DNA of 64,000 bases, from assembly GCA_963728655.1 (NCBI GenBank), contig CAVSLD010000006.1, positions 1,240,001 to 1,304,000 of the forward strand, read 5' to 3'. Each line of letters starts with the position of its first letter. The first letter of the stretch is position 1. Position numbers and translations under genes: made by a program. The notes under the pieces are model-generated. The model worked only from the letters and a program-made list of their open reading frames with translations, was not told the origin of the DNA and made no database searches. Origin of the DNA: Iamia sp963728655 (GTDB taxonomy: Bacteria; Actinomycetota; Acidimicrobiia; Acidimicrobiales; Iamiaceae). Below are positions 8,511-16,887 of this stretch, piece by piece.

Positions 8511-9338
8511 CTAGCCGGGGGCGCGGGCCCAGACCAGGACCCCCCGCTTGGTCACCGCGAACGGGACCTCCACGTGCGCGGCGACGGCCCGGGCGTCGGC
8601 AGGGTCCGCCCCCCTGCCCCGCAGGTAGGTCTGCACCGCGCCGGCGTCGGGCAGGCGGACCAGCGGCCCGTCCCAGCGGACCACGTCGACCACCTCCAGG
8701 ACCTCGCCCACCACGGCCTCGGCCTCCTCGGCGTCGAAGGGGGTGGGCGGCGGTGGTGCGAACCACTCGAGCAGCTCGGGCGAGTCGTCGCGGGCCGTGG
8801 TGCAGGTCGCGCACCAGCCGCCGGGGCGCAGCACCCGCCGCACCTCGCGCAGGGCAGCGGCCGGACGTTCCAGGTGGTACAGCACCCAGAGGGCGACGGC
8901 GGCGTCGACCGACCCCGAGGCGACGGGCAGGACCCCGAGGTCGGCCCGCACCGCGGGGCGGGGCCCCGCGGCCAGCAGCGCCGCGGCCCGGTCCACACCG
9001 CACCACCACGGGTCGGCCCCGGTGCGGGTCAGGGCCCGGCCCAGCTCGCCGTCGCCCGACCCCAGGTCCAGCACCCGGGTGACGCCCTCGGCGGCCAGGC
9101 GGGCGGCCACCGGCCCGTGCACGTCGCCCCCCTCGGTCCAGCGCGACGCCGCCACCCGGGCCGCGGCGAAGCGCGCCGGGTCACCGTCGACGTCCACCTC
9201 GAGCGCGGTGCTGCGACCCTCCGCCCCGCGACCGTCGCCCGCGCCGGGCGCGGGACGGGGGTCGATCGGATCGTCCTCGCCGTCCCCTTCGTCCTCGCCG
9301 TCCGCAGGAGGGTCGGCCGCCCCGGTGGCCCCGTCCAC
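8511..9338 (-). CDS. Class I SAM-dependent methyltransferase
   Basis: Rossmann methyltransferase. SAM motif I is VLDLGSGDGELG, motif II follows at WWCGVDRA, and later elements include ALWVLYHLERP and VRRVLRPGGW, a pattern typical of Methyltransf_11/25 domains. The GTG at 9338, five bases after the pafA stop, gives 275 residues but with about 47 acidic, low-complexity residues ahead of the domain. A GTG at 9197 (VDVDGDPARF) is an equally good start. The substrate is unknown. Confidence 0.8.
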   Translation of the reverse strand: MDGATGAADPPADGEDEGDGEDDPIDPRPAPGAGDGRGAEGRSTALEVDVDGDPARFAAARVAASRWTEGGDVHGPVAARLAAEGVTRVLDLGSGDGELGRALTRTGADPWWCGVDRAAALLAAGPRPAVRADLGVLPVASGSVDAAVALWVLYHLERPAAALREVRRVLRPGGWCATCTTARDDSPELLEWFAPPPPTPFDAEEAEAVVGEVLEVVDVVRWDGPLVRLPDAGAVQTYLRGRGADPADARAVAAHVEVPFAVTKRGVLVWARAPG

Positions 9339-9343
9339 CGGCG

Positions 9344-10702
9344 CTACAGGGAGGCGATGAGGCGCTCGACGCGGTCGTCGTGGGCCTTGAACGGGTCCTT
9401 GCACAGCACGGTGCGCTGAGCCTGGTCGTTGAGCTTCAGGTGCACCCAGTCGACGGTGTAGTCCCGCCGCTTCTCCTTGGCCGTGCGGATGAACTCGCCC
9501 CGCAGGCGGGCCCGGGTGGTCTGCGGGGGCACGTCGACGGCCAGGTCGATCTCCTCGTCGGTGCACATCCGCTCGACCAGGCCCTTGGACTGCATGCGGT
9601 GGAACAGCCCCCGACCCCGGCTGATGTCGTGGTACTGGAGGTCGAGCAGGGCCACCCGGGGGTGCGAGAGGGGCAGGTCGTGGCGCTCGCGGTAGGCCTC
9701 GATGAGGCGGTGCTTGATGACCCAGTCGCACTCGCGGTCGAGGCCGAAGGGGTCGGCCTCGATGCCCTTCAGGCAGTGCTCCCACATCTCCAGCGCCTTC
9801 TGCTCGAAGGGGGCCAGGCTGCGGCTCTGGGCGTAGCGGAGGGCCCGGTCGAGGTACTCGGTCTGGATCTGGAGGGCGCTCACCTCCCTGCCGTTGGCCA
9901 GCTTCACCGCGGCCCGGCAGGTGAGGTCGTGGCTGATCTCGCGGATGGCCCGGATCGGGTTCTCCAGGGTCATGTCCCGGAGGACCACACCCGGGTCCTC
10001 GAGCATCCGGAGCATGATGCTGGTGGTGCCGACCTTCAGGAAGGTGGCGTACTCGCTCATGTTGGAGTCGCCCACGATGACGTGGAGCCGGCGGAAGCGC
10101 TCGGCGTCGGCGTGGGGCTCGTCGCGGGTGTTGATGATGGGCCGGCTGCGCGTGGTGGCCGACGACACGCCCTCCCAGATGTGCTCGGCCCGCTGGCTGA
10201 GCGAGTACTGGGCGCCCCGGGAGGTGTGCATCACCTTGCCCGCACCGGCGTAGATCTGGCGCGACACGAGGAACGGGATGAGCACCTCGGCGTAGTGGCC
10301 CAGGTCGTCGCGCCGGCTGGTCAGGTAGTTCTCGTGGCAGCCGTAGGAGTTGCCGGCCGAGTCCGTGTTGTTCTTGAAGAGGTAGATGTCGCCCCGGATG
10401 CCCTCGTCGCGCAGGCGGGCCTCGGCACTGCCCAGCAGCTGCTCCAGGATGCGCTCGCCCGCCTTGTCGTGGACGACGACGTCGTGCACCGAGTCGCACT
10501 CCGGTGTGGCGTACTCGGGGTGGCTGCCCACGTCGAGGTACAGGCGGGCCCCGTTGGCCAGGAAGACGTTGGAGGAGCGACCCCACGACACCACCCGTCG
10601 GAACAGGTAGCGGGCCACCTCGTCGGGGCTCAGGCGGCGCTGGCCCCGAGACACGCAGGTGACCCCGTACTCGTTCTCGAGGCCGTAGATGCGCTTCTCC
10701 AC
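9344..10702 (-). CDS. pafA: Pup-protein ligase PafA
   Basis: ATP-dependent ligase that joins the C-terminal Glu of deamidated Pup to substrate lysines. It belongs to the carboxylate-amine/glutamine-synthetase-like fold. The N-terminus RIYGLENEYG carries the metal-binding Glu, and LDVGSHPEYATPECDS holds the conserved Asp needed for catalysis. NSYGCHENYL and INTRDEPHAD are also shared with Dop. It lacks the Dop-specific loop after residue 40, which separates it from the paralog at 13305. At 452 residues it is full length. A TAGGGT hexamer sits seven bases before the GTG. Confidence 0.96.
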   Translation of the reverse strand: MEKRIYGLENEYGVTCVSRGQRRLSPDEVARYLFRRVVSWGRSSNVFLANGARLYLDVGSHPEYATPECDSVHDVVVHDKAGERILEQLLGSAEARLRDEGIRGDIYLFKNNTDSAGNSYGCHENYLTSRRDDLGHYAEVLIPFLVSRQIYAGAGKVMHTSRGAQYSLSQRAEHIWEGVSSATTRSRPIINTRDEPHADAERFRRLHVIVGDSNMSEYATFLKVGTTSIMLRMLEDPGVVLRDMTLENPIRAIREISHDLTCRAAVKLANGREVSALQIQTEYLDRALRYAQSRSLAPFEQKALEMWEHCLKGIEADPFGLDRECDWVIKHRLIEAYRERHDLPLSHPRVALLDLQYHDISRGRGLFHRMQSKGLVERMCTDEEIDLAVDVPPQTTRARLRGEFIRTAKEKRRDYTVDWVHLKLNDQAQRTVLCKDPFKAHDDRVERLIASL

Positions 10703-10709
10703 GCGCGGC

Positions 10710-10715
10710 ACCCTA
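10710..10715 (-). promoter_or_regulatory. Leaderless -10 box of pafA (TAGGGT)
   Basis: TAGGGT ends seven bases before the pafA GTG. It lies in a 199-base gap after prcA, so pafA may be expressed independently of prcBA. Confidence 0.5.
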
Positions 10716-10901
10716 CCGGCGGTCGGGAGAAGGGCCCGTGCCGCGAGAACCGGTGCGACCCGGACGTCCACGGTTCTGGGTACCGGAGTCCGCGGTGTTC
10801 CCGGTCGTGGGTACCGAGGACGGGTGTCGCCGGGCCTGGAGGGCAGTGACCCCTCGGGTCCGTCGGCCGACCCACCTCGGTCGCGCCGACCGGCTCGACC
10901 G

Positions 10902-11708
10902 TCAGTCGTCGACCGGCTCGTCGCCCCCGTCGGCCACGTCGTCGGTCGGGGCGCCGGCGGCCTCGGGACCGGGAGCGTCGTCACCCTGCTCGGCCCGGTC
11001 CGAGGGCTCGGCGTCGTCGTCGTCGTCGGGCGCGCCGATGGCGGCGCCGATCTCGTCGTCGGTGAGGCGGCGGAAGGCGCGCCGGCCGTTGCCCCGGTCG
11101 AGCACCGCGGCCTCGACCTCGGTGGCCCCGAGGGTGCGGTCCGGGCCCGCCAGCGCAGCGACCGCGGCGGCCAGGGCCTCGGCCACCGGCGCCTCGGTGG
11201 TGTGGACCTCCTCGAAGCGCCCGGCGATGGCCTCGGCGTCACCGCCGAGGACGGCGCGGGCCGGCTCGTCGATGACGGTGCCGTCGTAGAGGATGTGGAA
11301 GAGCTGGTCGCGCCCGCCGGCCTCGGCCACCTCGGCCACCAGGATCTCGACCTCCAGGGGCTTCATCTCGTGGGTGAAGACCTGGCCGAGGGACTGGGCG
11401 TAGGCGTTGGCCAGGCTGCGGGCGTCGACGTCCTCGCGGCTGTAGGAGTAGCCCTTGAGGTCGGCGTGGCGGACCCCGGCCACCCGGAGCTGGTCGAACT
11501 CGTTGTAGCGCCCCACGCCGGCGAAGGCGATGCGGTCGTAGATCTCGCTGATCTTGCGCAGCGTGGCCGACGGGTTCTCGGCGCACAGGAGGATGCCGTC
11601 GGCGCAGATGGCGGCGATGAGGCTGCGCCCCCGGGCGATGCCCTTGCGCGCGTAGTCCGCCCGGTCCTTCATGACCTGCTCGGGGGCGACGTAGAACGGC
11701 ATGCCCAT
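10902..11708 (-). CDS. prcA: 20S proteasome alpha subunit
   Basis: Forms the outer gating rings of the PrcBA core particle. The sequence begins MGMPFYVAPEQVMKDRADYA, with the alpha-type N-terminal helix, and has GRSLIAAICADGILLCAEN in place of an active site (no N-terminal Thr). The body ends near residue 225 and is followed by a strongly acidic, probably disordered tail with a run of five Asp. The second ATG, two codons later, is an alternative start. It lies 127 bases after prcB, separated by a long hairpin. Confidence 0.95.
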   Translation of the reverse strand: MGMPFYVAPEQVMKDRADYARKGIARGRSLIAAICADGILLCAENPSATLRKISEIYDRIAFAGVGRYNEFDQLRVAGVRHADLKGYSYSREDVDARSLANAYAQSLGQVFTHEMKPLEVEILVAEVAEAGGRDQLFHILYDGTVIDEPARAVLGGDAEAIAGRFEEVHTTEAPVAEALAAAVAALAGPDRTLGATEVEAAVLDRGNGRRAFRRLTDDEIGAAIGAPDDDDDAEPSDRAEQGDDAPGPEAAGAPTDDVADGGDEPVDD

Positions 11709-11755
11709 CAGGACCCCACCCTTCCGGCGCCCGCGACGAGCGCCCTCTGCGAACC

Positions 11756-11795
11756 GGTCAGGGATCTCGGCGCCAGGGCGCCGGGATCACTGACC
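11756..11795. other. Long inverted repeat between prcB and prcA
   Basis: Two 19-base arms (11756-11774 and 11777-11795) pair with one mismatch and one G-U, with only AG between them, so the real loop is about 4-6 bases. In the prcB-prcA transcript this would be a very stable hairpin just after the prcB stop. It could terminate, protect or stagger the message; it has no U-run on either side. Confidence 0.7.
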
Positions 11796-11835
11796 ACTTC
11801 GTCGGGTGCGGGGGTGGCGACGGGGCGGGTGCACA

Positions 11836-12654
11836 TCAGATCGACCCACCGGCGCCGGTGGCGCCCCGGCTGAGCCGGTCGGTCTCGAGCAGCTCGGAGA
11901 ACCGGGTCGCCATCTCCTCGTCATCGACCCGCTGGTAGCCCTCGGCGGTGATGGTGGCGATGACCGGCCAGATGCCGCGGCGGGCGTCGGGACCGCCGGT
12001 GGCGCTGTCCTCGTCGGCCGCGGTCCAGAGGGCCTTGAGGGCCAGGTCGACCACCGCACCGCGGTCGAGGTCGCGGCGGAAGCCGAGCTTCACCACCGTG
12101 CCGGCGTGGAGCATGCCCGAGCCCGAGGCGGCGAAGTCGAGCTCCTCGTAGCGGCCGCCGGTGACGTCGTACTGGAACAGGCGCCCGGTGCTGCGACCGA
12201 GGTCGTAGCCGGCGAAGACGGGCACCACGGCGAGGCCCTGCATGGCGGCGGGCAGGTGGTTGCGCACCATCTGGCTGAGCTGGTTGGCCTTGCCCTCGAG
12301 CGAGAGGTGCTGGCCCTCGACCTTCTCGTAGTGCTCCAGCTGGAGCTGGAAGAGGGTGACCATCTCGACCGCGGGCCCGGCCGCGCCGGCGATGGCCACC
12401 CCGGAGTACCGGTCGGCGGGGAACACCTTCTCGATGGTGCGGTGGCTGATGAGGTTGCCGGAGGTGGCCCGGCGGTCGCCGGCCATCACCACGCCGTCGG
12501 CGTAGCGGACGGCCACCACGGTGGTGCCGTGCGGGGGCAGCAGATCGGCGGCCAGGGCACCGGTGGGGGGCTCGGGGGCCAGGCCCACCCGGCGCACCAG
12601 GCCGGCGAAGTCGGGGCCGGGGTCGTCGTGGGGGCTGAACGTCGGCAGCGTCAC
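11836..12654 (-). CDS. prcB: 20S proteasome beta subunit
   Basis: Catalytic subunit of the proteasome. A 43-residue propeptide ends at PPHG and is cut before Thr44, the N-terminal nucleophile of the mature chain (TTVVAVRYADGVVMAGDRRA). Counted from that Thr, Asp17 and Lys33 are in place. Later GSGMLHAGTVVKLG is the conserved substrate-pocket region. The 272-residue precursor is of normal size. The GTG start lies seven bases after TAGGGT. The stop codon of the decayed upstream gene overlaps this start. Confidence 0.96.
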   Translation of the reverse strand: MTLPTFSPHDDPGPDFAGLVRRVGLAPEPPTGALAADLLPPHGTTVVAVRYADGVVMAGDRRATSGNLISHRTIEKVFPADRYSGVAIAGAAGPAVEMVTLFQLQLEHYEKVEGQHLSLEGKANQLSQMVRNHLPAAMQGLAVVPVFAGYDLGRSTGRLFQYDVTGGRYEELDFAASGSGMLHAGTVVKLGFRRDLDRGAVVDLALKALWTAADEDSATGGPDARRGIWPVIATITAEGYQRVDDEEMATRFSELLETDRLSRGATGAGGSI

Positions 12655-13048
12655 GGCGCCGACCCTAGCGGCGGACCTCCCGCACCCGGTCCGGGCCCGG
12701 TCCCCTCCACCGGCAGGCGTGCGGCCCCGGTGAGCACCATGGTGGCGGCCAGCACGACGAGGACCGCAGCGGCCCCGGCCTCGGCCACGGCCACGGGGCG
12801 GTGCGGCCGACGACGACCACCACGGCCGCGCCCAGCACCTTCGAGGCCACCTCACGCCCGGACCACCGGTGCCCGGGCCGGGCCAGGACGGCGACCAGCC
12901 ACCACCTGGAGGGCCGACACAGCGGTGGCGTAGCGGAGGGCGCGGGTCGCTCGGCGGGCTCGTCGCGGGCCACGTGCAGCCATCCCGCGACCAGGCCGAG
13001 GCGCATCACCACCTAGCCGAGGACGCACACCGTGAAGGTGCCGGTCAC
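12651..13048 (-). pseudogene. Broken small membrane-protein gene between pup and prcB
   Basis: No single frame is open, but pieces of one plausible membrane protein can be read in order. GTG at 13048 starts VTGTFTVCVLG, then TAG (13015-13013), then VVMRLGLVAGWLHVARDEP in the same frame. The next piece is one frame over at about 12945 (ALRYATAVSALQVVAG). The first frame returns at about 12895 (WLVAVLARPGHRWSGREV, then a Val-rich helix). Another shift at about 12795 gives VAVAEAGAAAVLVVLAA and its continuation. The last frame stops in an overlap with the prcB GTG, as a coupled gene would. At least three indels and one stop are needed. Family not recognised. Decay or bad sequence are both possible. 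Confidence 0.6.
12662..12667 (-). promoter_or_regulatory. Leaderless -10 box of prcB (TAGGGT)
   Basis: TAGGGT ends seven bases before the prcB GTG and lies inside the 3' end of the decayed upstream gene. Confidence 0.5.
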
Positions 13049-13071
13049 CCGTCAGCCCCCGTGGGGGACGG
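13049..13071. terminator. Hairpin just downstream of pup
   Basis: CCGTC, AG bulge, CCCCC, GT, GGGGG, ACGG can fold into a 9-bp interrupted stem ending three bases after the pup stop codon. There is no U-run. It may end or attenuate the dop-pup message before prcB, which has its own promoter-like box. Confidence 0.4.
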
Positions 13072-13073
13072 CG

Positions 13074-13274
13074 CTACTGGCCGCCCTTCTGGACGTACGA
13101 GCGGACGAAGTCCTCGGCGTTGGTCTCGAGCACGTCGTCGATCTCGTCGAGGAGCTCGTCGATGTCGGCCTTGATCTCCTCGCCCTTCTCGCTGGCCTGT
13201 GGCGCGTCCTCGACCTGCTCGGTCTCGGTCTCCCGCTGGGGGGCGGTGCGCTTCTTCTGCTCCCGTTCAGCCAT
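13074..13274 (-). CDS. pup: Prokaryotic ubiquitin-like protein Pup
   Basis: Degradation tag of the proteasome. It is a 66-residue, highly charged and largely disordered protein. The helical part KADIDELLDEIDDVLE binds the Mpa coiled coil. It ends in GGQ, so it needs deamidation of Gln66 to Glu by Dop before PafA can ligate it. It lies 30 bases after dop with GGAG upstream of the ATG, and the two genes probably form one transcript. Confidence 0.97.
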   Translation of the reverse strand: MAEREQKKRTAPQRETETEQVEDAPQASEKGEEIKADIDELLDEIDDVLETNAEDFVRSYVQKGGQ

Positions 13275-13304
13275 GTCGTTCTCCGTGGGGTCGGCCCACC
13301 CCGG

Positions 13305-14813
13305 TCATCCTGAGAGCCGGGCGACCAGCTCGGCCGGGGTTGAGCACTCGTCCAACAACCTACCGACATGAGCCTCGGTCCCACGGGACGGTTCCATCAT
13401 GGGCACCCGGCGCAGGGGTTCCTGGCCCACGTCGAACACCAGGGAGTCCCAGTTGGCGGCCACGATGCTCGACGCGAACTTCGCCAGGCAGCGACCGCGG
13501 AAGTAGGCCCGGGTGTCGGTGGGGGGCTCGGTGACGGCCGCCTCGACCTCGGCGTCGGAGGTGAGACGCTCCAGGCCGGCCCGGCGGGCCAGGCCCCGGG
13601 CCGGGCGCAGGTCGTGGTACTGCAGGGCGAGGGCCGCGACCCGTGGGTCGTCCCACCCGGTGTCGTGGCGCGCGACCCAGCCGTCGATGAGGCGGCGCTT
13701 GGCCACCCAGTCGACCTGGCCGGCCACGCTGGCAGGATCGGCCTCCAGCCCGGTGAGGACCTGCTCCCAGCGGCGGAGGACCTCGGTGCCGACGTCTTCG
13801 CCCACCGCGTCGAGGCCGCGCTCCTCGGCCCACTTCTTGGCCCGGTCGAGCAGCTCGAACTGCACCTCCAGGGCGGTCATGGTGGCGCCGTCGACGGTCT
13901 CGATCGTGGTGGCGAGGGACGGGTCGTGGGACACGGCCCGCACCGCGGCCACCGGGTTGCGGATGGCCAGGCTGCGGTCGAGGGCGTCGTCCTCGACCAT
14001 GGCCAGCACGATGGCGGTGGTGCCGACCTTCAGGAAGGTGGCCACCTCGGCCAGGTTGGCGTCGCCCGCGATGACGTGGAGGCGCCGGTAGCGCTGGGCG
14101 TCGGCGTGGGGCTCGTCGCGGGTGTTGACGATGGGCCGCTTGAGGGTGGTCTCCAGCCCGACCTCGGCCTCGAAGAAGTCGGCCCGCTGGCTCAGCTGGT
14201 AGGGCACCTGGTCGCGGCCCGTGCCGGCCAGCTCGGTGCCGACCTTGCCGCTGCCGGTGAACACCTGCCGGGTCACGAAGTGGGTGGTGGCGGCGGTGAC
14301 GATGCGCCCGAAGGGCACCGAGCGGTCCATCAGGTAGTTCTCGTGGCACCCGTAGGAGTTGCCCTTGCCGTCGGAGTTGTTCTTGTGGACGATCAGCTCC
14401 TGGCCGGCCGGCAGCAGGCGTTCGGCCGCGGCCATGGCCCGGGCCACGATGACCTCGGCGGCCCGGTCGAAGACGAGGACGGACCGGGCGTCGGCGCACT
14501 CGGGCGTGGAGATCTCGGGGTGGGCGTGGTCGACGTAGAACCGGGCGCCGTTGGTGAGCACGGCGTTGACCAGGTGGGTCTCCACGTCGGGCGGGGCCGC
14601 GTCGGCCGGTGCCGACCCCCGGGCGTCGTTGCCGGGTGACTCGTCCTCGAAGTCCCACCCGACCGACGGGCTCCCCGAGGCGGCGGTGACGGTGAGGCCC
14701 GACACGTAGGCGTTGATCAGCAGGCTGGAGGCGGTGACGGGGTTGGACTCGGCCACCCCGCGGTGGACGATGCCGTACTCCGTCTCGATGCCGCAGACCT
14801 TGCCGATGGCCAC
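13305..14813 (-). CDS. dop: Pup deamidase/depupylase Dop
   Basis: Paralog of PafA that converts the C-terminal Gln of Pup to Glu and also removes Pup from substrates. The N-terminus CGIETEYGIV holds the catalytic-site Glu. The segment at about residues 40-78, poor in conservation and rich in Gly, Ser and Asp, is the Dop-specific loop absent from PafA. NSYGCHENYLMD and NTRDEPHADAQRYRRLHVI are shared with PafA. At 502 residues it is full length. The GTG start follows TAGGGT by six bases. Confidence 0.96.
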   Translation of the reverse strand: MAIGKVCGIETEYGIVHRGVAESNPVTASSLLINAYVSGLTVTAASGSPSVGWDFEDESPGNDARGSAPADAAPPDVETHLVNAVLTNGARFYVDHAHPEISTPECADARSVLVFDRAAEVIVARAMAAAERLLPAGQELIVHKNNSDGKGNSYGCHENYLMDRSVPFGRIVTAATTHFVTRQVFTGSGKVGTELAGTGRDQVPYQLSQRADFFEAEVGLETTLKRPIVNTRDEPHADAQRYRRLHVIAGDANLAEVATFLKVGTTAIVLAMVEDDALDRSLAIRNPVAAVRAVSHDPSLATTIETVDGATMTALEVQFELLDRAKKWAEERGLDAVGEDVGTEVLRRWEQVLTGLEADPASVAGQVDWVAKRRLIDGWVARHDTGWDDPRVAALALQYHDLRPARGLARRAGLERLTSDAEVEAAVTEPPTDTRAYFRGRCLAKFASSIVAANWDSLVFDVGQEPLRRVPMMEPSRGTEAHVGRLLDECSTPAELVARLSG

Positions 14814-14819
14814 GGGGTG

Positions 14820-14825
14820 ACCCTA
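14820..14825 (-). promoter_or_regulatory. Leaderless -10 box of dop (TAGGGT)
   Basis: TAGGGT ends six bases before the dop GTG. It would drive dop-pup. Confidence 0.5.
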
Positions 14826-14834
14826 CCGGCCGTT

Positions 14835-15107
14835 CTCGTCGTCACTCGGTCTGGTGTCGTCCTCGGAGCGAGCTCCTCGGACGAGCTGGTCGCCCTCGCT
14901 CCGCTCGGGCCCACCCGTCGTCCGACCCGAGGGTCGCTGCACCGCACGCGACGGCCGGCTCTGCCGCTGGGGGCGCGGGGTCTCCCCGCACGAGGGCGGG
15001 CGGCTGCGAGGGACGAGCCGTCGCCCGCCGGGATGGTTCAGCGCGAGCGCAGCGAGCCCGACCGGTTCGTCGGAGCGGAGCGAGCGCAGCGAGCGAGTGA
15101 CGACGAG
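14835..15107. repeat. Inverted-repeat island with GAGCGNAGCGAGC units between mpa and dop
   Basis: A perfect 14-base inverted repeat bounds the gap: 14835-14848 (CTCGTCGTCACTCG) and 15094-15107 (its complement). Inside are three direct GAGCG[C/G]AGCGAGC units at 15045-15057, 15073-15085 and 15082-15094, and an inverted GAGCGGAGCGAG at 14895-14906. No coding sequence is convincing here. The element may be a mobile or structural intergenic repeat, a multi-branched terminator after mpa, or both. Confidence 0.6.
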
Positions 15108-15108
15108 A

Positions 15109-16887
15109 TCAGAGGTACTGCCCCGTGGTGACGCGCTCGATGGAGCGGCCGCCGGCCAGCTCGCCGTCGCCCTCGGTGTCGTCGTGGGTGACGATGGTGC
15201 GGACGTAGACGATGCGCTCGCCCTTCTTGCCCGAGATCTTGGCCCAGTCATCGGGGTTGGTGGTGTTGGGCAGGTCCTCGTGCTCCTTGTACTCCTGGTG
15301 GATGGAGGCGATGAGGTCCTGCGTGCAGATGCCCTTGTCGGCACCCGAGAGGTGGCGCTTGATGGCCAGCTTCTTGGCCCGGCGCACGATGTTCTCGATC
15401 ATGGCGCCCGAGGAGAAGTCCTTGAAGTAGAGGATCTCCTTGTCACCGTTCTGGTACGTGATCTCGAGGAACTGGTTGGCCTCGTCGACCCGGTACATCT
15501 CGGCCACGGTGGACTCGATCATGGCCTGGGTGCACTTGGCCCGGTCACCGCCGCCCAGGCTGGCGACCTCGTCGGCGTCGAGGGGCAGGTCGGGGGTGAG
15601 GTAGCGCCCGAAGATCTGGGCCGCGGCCTCCTCGTCGGGGCGCTCGATCTTGATCTTCACGTCGAGCCGTCCGGGCCGGAGGATGGCCGGGTCGATGAGG
15701 TCCTCGCGGTTGGAGGCACCGATGACGATGACGTTGCGCAGGGCCTCGACGCCGTCGATCTCGGCCAGCAGCTGCGGGACGATGGTGGACTCCATGTCCG
15801 AGCTGATGCCGGTGCCGCGGGTGCGGAACATCGAGTCCATCTCGTCGAAGAACACGATGACGGGCCAGCCCTCCTCGGACTTCTCCCGGGCCCGCTGGAA
15901 CACGAGGCGGATCTGGCGCTCGGTCTCGCCCACGTACTTGTTGAGCAGCTCGGGGCCCTTGATGTTGAGGAAGTAGCTGCGGGCCTCGCCGTCGCCTGCG
16001 GCGTCGGCCACCTTGTGGGCCAGCGAGTTGGCCACGGCCTTGGCGATGAGGGTCTTGCCGCAACCCGGGGGGCCGTAGAGCAGGATGCCCTTGGGGGCCG
16101 GCAGCTTGTGCTCGGCGAAGAGGTCGGCGTGGAGGAACGGCAGCTCGACGGCGTCGGCGATCTGCTCGATCTGGCCGTCGAGGCCGCCGACGTCCTCGTA
16201 GGAGATGTCGGGCACCTCCTCGAGCACCAGCTCCTCGACCTCGGGGCGGGCCAGGCGCTCGAGCAGCAGCCCGGACCGGGGGTCCATGCGCAGGGCGTCG
16301 CCGGAGCGCAGGGGCTGGCCCTTCAGGCTGGCCGCCACCTCGCACACCCGCTCGTCGTCGGCCCGGCCGACGACGATGGCCCGGGCGCCGCCGTCGATGA
16401 CCTCCTTGAGGGTCACCAGCTCCCCGGTGCCGTCGGCGGCGCGGGCCAGGACGATGGTGAAGGAGTCGTTGAGGACGACCTCGGTGCCCCGCTCCAGCTC
16501 GTCGGCCACCTCGGGCAGCACCGCCACCCGCATCTTGCGGCCCCCGGACATGATGTCGACGGTGTCGTCGTCGTTGAGGCCCAGGACCGAGCCGTAGGCG
16601 GCCGGGGGCTGGGTGAGCTTGTCGACCTCCTCGCGCAGGGCCGCGATCTGGTCGCGGGCCTCGCGGAGGGTGTAGGCCAGCTTCTCGTTCTGGCTCACCG
16701 CCTGGGCCAGCTGGCCCTTGGTCTCGAGCAGCCGCTCCTCGAGGGTGCGCACCCGCTTGGGGGCGTCCTGGAGGCGCCGGCGCAGGACCAGCACCTCCTC
16801 CTCGAGGGCCGCCGCCTGCTCGCGCAGCTCGTCCGTGCTGGGGTCGGACTGCGGATCGGTGTCTCGGTGCTCCTCGACGGGAACCAC
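15109..16887 (-). CDS. mpa: Proteasome-activating ATPase (ARC/Mpa)
   Basis: Hexameric AAA+ unfoldase that recognises Pup and feeds substrates to PrcBA. An N-terminal coiled coil (about residues 18-75, heptad-like Leu and Glu) binds Pup and is followed by OB domains. The AAA module has GPPGCGKT and FFDEMDSMF. The chain ends GQYL; the penultimate Tyr docks into the alpha ring, as in mycobacterial Mpa. The start is uncertain. GTG at 16887 gives 592 residues, with AG-rich sequence both about 16 bases upstream and directly adjacent. It is upstream of dop and pup. Confidence 0.95.
   Translation of the reverse strand: MVPVEEHRDTDPQSDPSTDELREQAAALEEEVLVLRRRLQDAPKRVRTLEERLLETKGQLAQAVSQNEKLAYTLREARDQIAALREEVDKLTQPPAAYGSVLGLNDDDTVDIMSGGRKMRVAVLPEVADELERGTEVVLNDSFTIVLARAADGTGELVTLKEVIDGGARAIVVGRADDERVCEVAASLKGQPLRSGDALRMDPRSGLLLERLARPEVEELVLEEVPDISYEDVGGLDGQIEQIADAVELPFLHADLFAEHKLPAPKGILLYGPPGCGKTLIAKAVANSLAHKVADAAGDGEARSYFLNIKGPELLNKYVGETERQIRLVFQRAREKSEEGWPVIVFFDEMDSMFRTRGTGISSDMESTIVPQLLAEIDGVEALRNVIVIGASNREDLIDPAILRPGRLDVKIKIERPDEEAAAQIFGRYLTPDLPLDADEVASLGGGDRAKCTQAMIESTVAEMYRVDEANQFLEITYQNGDKEILYFKDFSSGAMIENIVRRAKKLAIKRHLSGADKGICTQDLIASIHQEYKEHEDLPNTTNPDDWAKISGKKGERIVYVRTIVTHDDTEGDGELAGGRSIERVTTGQYL

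Noticed and set aside
10703..10901. Small gene between prcA and pafA
   Set aside because: No frame with a good start and coding character. Only a weak AGAACCG/CGGTTCT pairing and two GGGTACCG copies are seen.
15041..15094. AGCGAG repeats as a coding Ser-Glu-Arg repeat
   Set aside because: No start, ribosome site or conserved frame; the units are present on both strands and fit an intergenic repeat.
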